Shown: positions 31,608-33,087 of the stretch, piece by piece | How positions within the stretch are numbered: the first letter of the stretch is position 1 | Layout: every line of letters begins with the position of its first letter | Source: a bacterium | GTDB lineage: Bacteria; Bacteroidota; Rhodothermia; Balneolales; M1805 | DNA length: 33,087 nt | Assembly (NCBI GenBank): GCA_006226965.1 | Contig: SBGQ01000062.1 | Span: 1-33,087 of the forward strand | Direction: 5' to 3' | Notes under the pieces: generated by a model | Told to the model about the DNA's origin: nothing | What the model saw: only the letters and a program-made list of their open reading frames with translations | Databases searched by the model: none | Position numbers and translations under genes: made by a program

Positions 31608-32012
31608 ATGGCAAACCGTTTTCAACCGATAAGTTTTACTTCTGTTCAGGATTGTTTGAATTACATTCCTGAACACGAGCGTGAACTGGTTGTACATCTG
31701 CGAAAACTTATTCTCGCAACCATTCCGGAAATCACAGAGAAATTAAGTTACAATGTGCCTTATTATTTTCGGAATAAGCGTTTGTGTTTTATCTGGCCGG
31801 GCTCTATACCTTGGGGAAAAGTTCAGAAAGGTGTGCGATTGGGTTTTGCAAACGGACATCTTTTGCAAGATGAATTTAATTATTTGAATAACCCGGTTGG
31901 AAAAACAGTAGCCAGTAGAGTTTTCAACGAATTGCACGAAATTGATGATGAAATCGTGATTCAACTATTGCTGGAAGCTCGATTATTAGACGAGACAAAC
32001 GGACAAAAATAA
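31608..32012 (+). CDS. DUF1801 (YdhG-like) protein
   Basis: The 134-aa protein has the DUF1801 pattern: an N-terminal helical segment (TSVQDCLNYIPEHERELVVHLRKLI), then IPEITEKLSYNVPYYFRNKRLCFIW, and KGVRLGFANGHLL. DUF1801 proteins relate to the YdeI/YdhG iron-chaperone-like fold, but function here is not established. It follows rocD by 35 bases and may share its transcript. Confidence 0.88.
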   Translation: MANRFQPISFTSVQDCLNYIPEHERELVVHLRKLILATIPEITEKLSYNVPYYFRNKRLCFIWPGSIPWGKVQKGVRLGFANGHLLQDEFNYLNNPVGKTVASRVFNELHEIDDEIVIQLLLEARLLDETNGQK

Positions 32013-32035
32013 AGCGCAGGTTTTTGACCTGCGCT
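32004..32035 (-). terminator. Terminator for the minus-strand membrane-protein gene
   Basis: AGCGCAGGT (32013-32021) pairs perfectly with ACCTGCGCT (32027-32035) over a 5-base loop. On the minus strand a T-rich tail follows (32012 down to about 32004), overlapping the end of the convergent DUF1801 gene. In the plus direction there is no T-run, so it is oriented minus. Confidence 0.8.
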
Positions 32036-32054
32036 GCAAAATCGGGTAAGTAAA

Positions 32055-33062
32055 TCAGGCCACTTGAGGCTTAATAAACATTCCTTTCAATTTGTCTACA
32101 TATCCGTCAATTTTATCTGCCTGATAGTTACGCAGATAGTTGATTATCGTCAGAAATGGTAAGATTACCATCATGGTGTACATTACAAAAACCGCTATTA
32201 ATACGGGGACACCGAATTTCCAGACGAGTTGCAGGATTCCCATTTCCATGTTGGAATCCGAATAGGTTTTTCTTCCGTCCGCGTGGACGTCATAATAAGT
32301 AACCCAAGGAGTTGCGAGGAAGAAACCCATCAAACCAAGAATTGCTTTTTTCATTACTCCGGCGCCTTTCATCATAAGTTGCATCTCACGTTCGCGTCGG
32401 TTAATTAAATATTCGGGCGCTTTACTTGCAAAATAATACGCTACCACAAATAAAATCATCGGAATTTGGCGCATGGTAAAACGGAATCCACGCCAGAAAG
32501 ATTGGCTTAAACGTAAATCACGATAACCTTCGGCATCTAAAGGTTCTAACTCACTCAATTGTTCTTTCTGATTTTGAAGAGCACCTTCCTGATTCTCTGT
32601 TCGATTTGGAATTGCTTCTAAGTTTCTAATCTGATTTTGCAGATAACTTATTTCACTATCTAAACGGCGTTGAGCCTCAGCGACTGTAAAATCTTTGGTC
32701 ATTTCTGAAATACCAAACGAATAAATAGCAACCAGTAAAAACAAACTAACACCGCCGATAATCCACCAAGAACCGATAAATCTTCGATTTTGGCTTTCTT
32801 CTGCAACGGATAATAAACTTTCGTACCAATTTTTTAATTCTTCATTTTGAATCGGCAACACACTTACTTTTTCTAAACGCTCTAAAGCGTAATTCACTTC
32901 TCTTTTTGATGCAGGCCCGTGTAACTCTTCTTCATCTTCATCAAATGTTATATAGCTCCACTTATCGTATATCTCCTGCAATAATTGAGCGGCTTTTTGC
33001 TCATCCGGACTAAGGTTCTCCATTTCTTCCAGATAATCGTGCTCGAGTGTTTGTTGGGACAT
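32055..33062 (-). CDS. Coiled-coil multi-pass membrane protein of unknown function
   Basis: I do not recognise the family. The protein of 335 residues starts with an acidic soluble part (residues 1-95), a membrane helix (WWIIGGVSLFLLVAIYSF, about 98-116), a coiled coil (RRLDSEISYLQNQIRNLEA, and EGALQNQKEQLSEL, about 135-175), then membrane helices around residues 200-220, 243-262 and 283-308. A basic C-terminus ends in KLKGMFIKPQVA. AAGGAGG at 33068-33074 gives a 5-base spacer to ATG 33062 and only 2 bases to the ATG at 33065, so the later start is preferred. Its unit ends at a minus-oriented terminator. The upstream side of this gene lies at the window edge. Confidence 0.75.
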   Translation of the reverse strand: MSQQTLEHDYLEEMENLSPDEQKAAQLLQEIYDKWSYITFDEDEEELHGPASKREVNYALERLEKVSVLPIQNEELKNWYESLLSVAEESQNRRFIGSWWIIGGVSLFLLVAIYSFGISEMTKDFTVAEAQRRLDSEISYLQNQIRNLEAIPNRTENQEGALQNQKEQLSELEPLDAEGYRDLRLSQSFWRGFRFTMRQIPMILFVVAYYFASKAPEYLINRREREMQLMMKGAGVMKKAILGLMGFFLATPWVTYYDVHADGRKTYSDSNMEMGILQLVWKFGVPVLIAVFVMYTMMVILPFLTIINYLRNYQADKIDGYVDKLKGMFIKPQVA

Positions 33063-33067
33063 CATAG

Positions 33068-33074
33068 CCTCCTT
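33068..33074 (-). promoter_or_regulatory. Strong Shine-Dalgarno, AAGGAGG
   Basis: On the minus strand AAGGAGG precedes two consecutive ATG codons. The spacing (5 bases to the second, 2 to the first) selects 33062. A full Shine-Dalgarno is rare in this window, where most genes have none. Confidence 0.8.
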
Positions 33075-33087
33075 ATTTAGGATTCAA

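Overview
The window is from the chromosome of a member of the Bacteroidota, most likely Flavobacteriales-like. Evidence: a type IX secretion (T9SS) C-terminal sorting domain, a PorD (DUF4835) homologue, DUF2911, DUF6132 and DUF3857 proteins, a CarB without the C-terminal MGS domain, AT-rich DNA, few Shine-Dalgarno sequences, and -7 boxes of the TAnnTTTG type. No rRNA, tRNA, CRISPR array, prophage or intact insertion sequence was recognised. No species can be named from the sequence alone.

Layout. 1-342: an 8-bp tandem array and a 52-aa DUF5989 membrane protein whose usual carbamoyltransferase partners would lie outside the left edge. 471-4441: carA-carB. 5014-5247: a small acidic orphan. 5292-9266 (minus): two consecutive DUF3857/transglutaminase-like proteins, one with an intact Cys-His-Asp triad and one without the Cys. 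9446-11381: a GntR regulator divergent from a D-Ala-D-Ala-ligase-like ATP-grasp enzyme. 11382-12595: a Rossmann reductase divergent from an HxlR regulator, with a perfect palindrome between them. 12647-13099: a DUF1569/DinB-like protein. 13132-14062 (minus): four tightly packed small genes (DUF2892 membrane protein, DUF6132, rhodanese, 60-aa membrane protein), all with cysteine pairs, preceded by a perfect Crp-type palindrome. 14697-18001: a DUF2911-TPR protein, a Crp/Fnr regulator and a DUF819 transporter-like protein. 18070-20589: a T9SS-exported glycoside-hydrolase-like protein. 20637-21248: a 2OG-Fe(II) oxygenase. 21679-29207 (all minus): response regulator, propeller histidine kinase, PrsW-like protease, HhH/beta-barrel protein and PorV/PorQ-like barrel. 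29293-32012 (plus): PorD, ornithine aminotransferase and a DUF1801 protein. 32055-33062 (minus): a coiled-coil membrane protein of unknown function.

Between the genes there is more structure than usual. Two composite elements with a strict 7-bp period (16505-16687 and 30210-30310) end in the same 30 bp and sit just upstream of plus-strand genes. A smaller heptad run forms one arm of the carB terminator. The 8-bp array at the left edge also ends in C plus an A-run before a promoter. A second dispersed family, REP-like, has copies at 4773-4934 and 14367-14554.

The most system-like locus is the Cys-pair membrane/rhodanese operon. It resembles a split and expanded version of E. coli YgaP, probably for sulfur or redox transfer at the inner membrane. 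A Crp/Fnr protein encoded less than 2 kb away is a plausible regulator.
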